Below are positions 61,046 to 62,000 of a DNA stretch of 62,000 nt, piece by piece. A model generated the notes under the pieces. The model was not told where the DNA came from. It saw nothing but the letters and a program-made list of their open reading frames with translations, and did no database searches. Where the stretch lies: positions 26,194,474-26,256,473 of the forward strand of contig CM022679.1 of NCBI GenBank assembly GCA_012295275.1, given 5' to 3'. The translations under genes were made by a program, and so were the position numbers. This DNA comes from Chrysomallon squamiferum (Eukaryota > Mollusca > Gastropoda > Neomphalida > Peltospiridae). Numbering within the stretch: position 1 is the stretch's first letter; each line of letters opens with the position of its first letter.

Positions 61046-62000
61046 ATAGTTTACATGTAGTAAACAATTTTTATCAATAACACTCATTACAGGAATGATT
61101 AGGTCAACCATTTGTTGACAAAACCTGTTATTAGATTAATTATTACTATTACAATCATTTAGTGGCAAACACACTTATTATTACAGAATAGTTTCTGCAA
61201 ACGAATTAAAAATTTGTTTAGGTAAGTGTAAAGTATATTATTATTAATTAACTGTAATTAGTACAAATAAATTAGATATATTTTCACGAGTATATTTTAT
61301 ATTAATTATCAAGAAAGTTCAAGATATTGCTAAGTACTTAGAAAACAAATTTCTTTTAAATAAGTGGGGTCACATACAGATGCATTGTTCTACAACTATT
61401 TTTTTCTAACTGTCACATTTACACATTTTTTTATATATAGCAATGTAACCTAATTTAAGCCACTCAGGCATGAACAATTCTAGAACCCCCAACATATATT
61501 ATATACCTTTTATATATGCCTTTCTTTTATATTTGGAGTCAGATATCAGAAACAACTGTATAAAATACCATAGTAAACCATCCTAGTAGGCCATAATGAA
61601 TGCATTGCAAAACTGAAGCAGTGGGCTGTAATTGGGCCACACTTTGGATATGTCTGTTTTAAATGAATGAATGTATTTGTTTAACAACACCTCAATTTTT
61701 TTTTATTAATAAAAGTGATTAGCAGTAGGGCTTAATCTTTTTCTGTTTTTTAGATATTTTCTTTTTTTTGAGGGGATCAACTACTTTCAGTGTTTTTAGA
61801 TATTTTGTTGTGTTTTGATTTATGCTGATATTGTAATAAAGTTAATAATATAACAGAAGAAAAACAGCTACTGTCAGTCTATATGCTATGCTAATCAACT
61901 CATAGTAAAGCTTATTATATATTTTTCTATAGCTAAGAATTGATGTGTTTTCCATTAAATATTTATCCACTGATTTGCCATATTCCACTTCTGAAGTGTT
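61046..62000. other. AT-rich sequence, nothing recognised
   Basis: No exon, RNA gene or strong repeat is seen to the right edge. A short AATGAATGAATGTATTTG... motif at 61667-61690 may be a degraded interspersed repeat. Confidence 0.4.

Overview
The window is nuclear DNA from an animal: intron-rich genes with GT-AG splicing, very AT-rich non-coding sequence, and heavy microsatellite load (AAT/ATT, AAAT, CT/GA, CA). The protein sequences and a short inverted-repeat motif (AAAGGGAGATAACT at 16409 and, inverted, at 16700) point to a lophotrochozoan, most likely a mollusc. I cannot go lower than that from sequence alone.

Layout. (1) 1-18487 holds no gene I can support. It is a microsatellite-rich desert with roughly nine islands of ordinary, CpG-containing unique sequence (for example 740-1180, 3330-3600, 6430-6960, 10970-11290, 13375-13640, 15000-15200) that look like candidate regulatory or conserved non-coding elements. 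(2) 18488-27195, minus strand: a complete 14-coding-exon gene for maternal embryonic leucine zipper kinase (MELK), 664 residues, with kinase, UBA-like and C-terminal KA1 regions. (3) 27228-28208 is a compact divergent promoter with a CCAAT box and a CHR-like TTTGAA. (4) 28209-33124, plus strand: a six-exon gene for a large, low-complexity, Ser/Arg-rich probable nuclear protein of about 983 residues. Its main exon carries an apparent +1 frameshift near 31830-31874. (5) 33125-38748 is convergent intergenic/3'UTR sequence. (6) 38749-52445, minus strand: five exons of a large adaptor protein (1505 residues visible) whose PH and IRS-type PTB regions resemble Dok-7, followed by a very long tail with four YxxM motifs, proline-rich motifs and a terminal pair of tyrosine motifs like those of IRS/Gab proteins. 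Its N-terminal exon was not found. (7) 55169-58472, minus strand: the last two coding exons of an unidentified helical protein. (8) 58473-62000 is intronic or intergenic, with a huge CA array and tRNA-like SINE candidates.

Functional reading. MELK and the Ser/Arg-rich gene share a bidirectional promoter and may be co-expressed in dividing cells (inference). The Dok-7-like adaptor would act at the inner plasma membrane beneath a receptor tyrosine kinase. The most unusual items are the frameshift, the Dok-7 head joined to an IRS/Gab-like tail, and three local events in MELK: a GC-AG intron, a 62-bp tandem duplication copying a splice donor, and a terminal-inverted-repeat element inserted 22 bp from a splice acceptor. 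A 268-bp foldback structure lies at 15794-16061.
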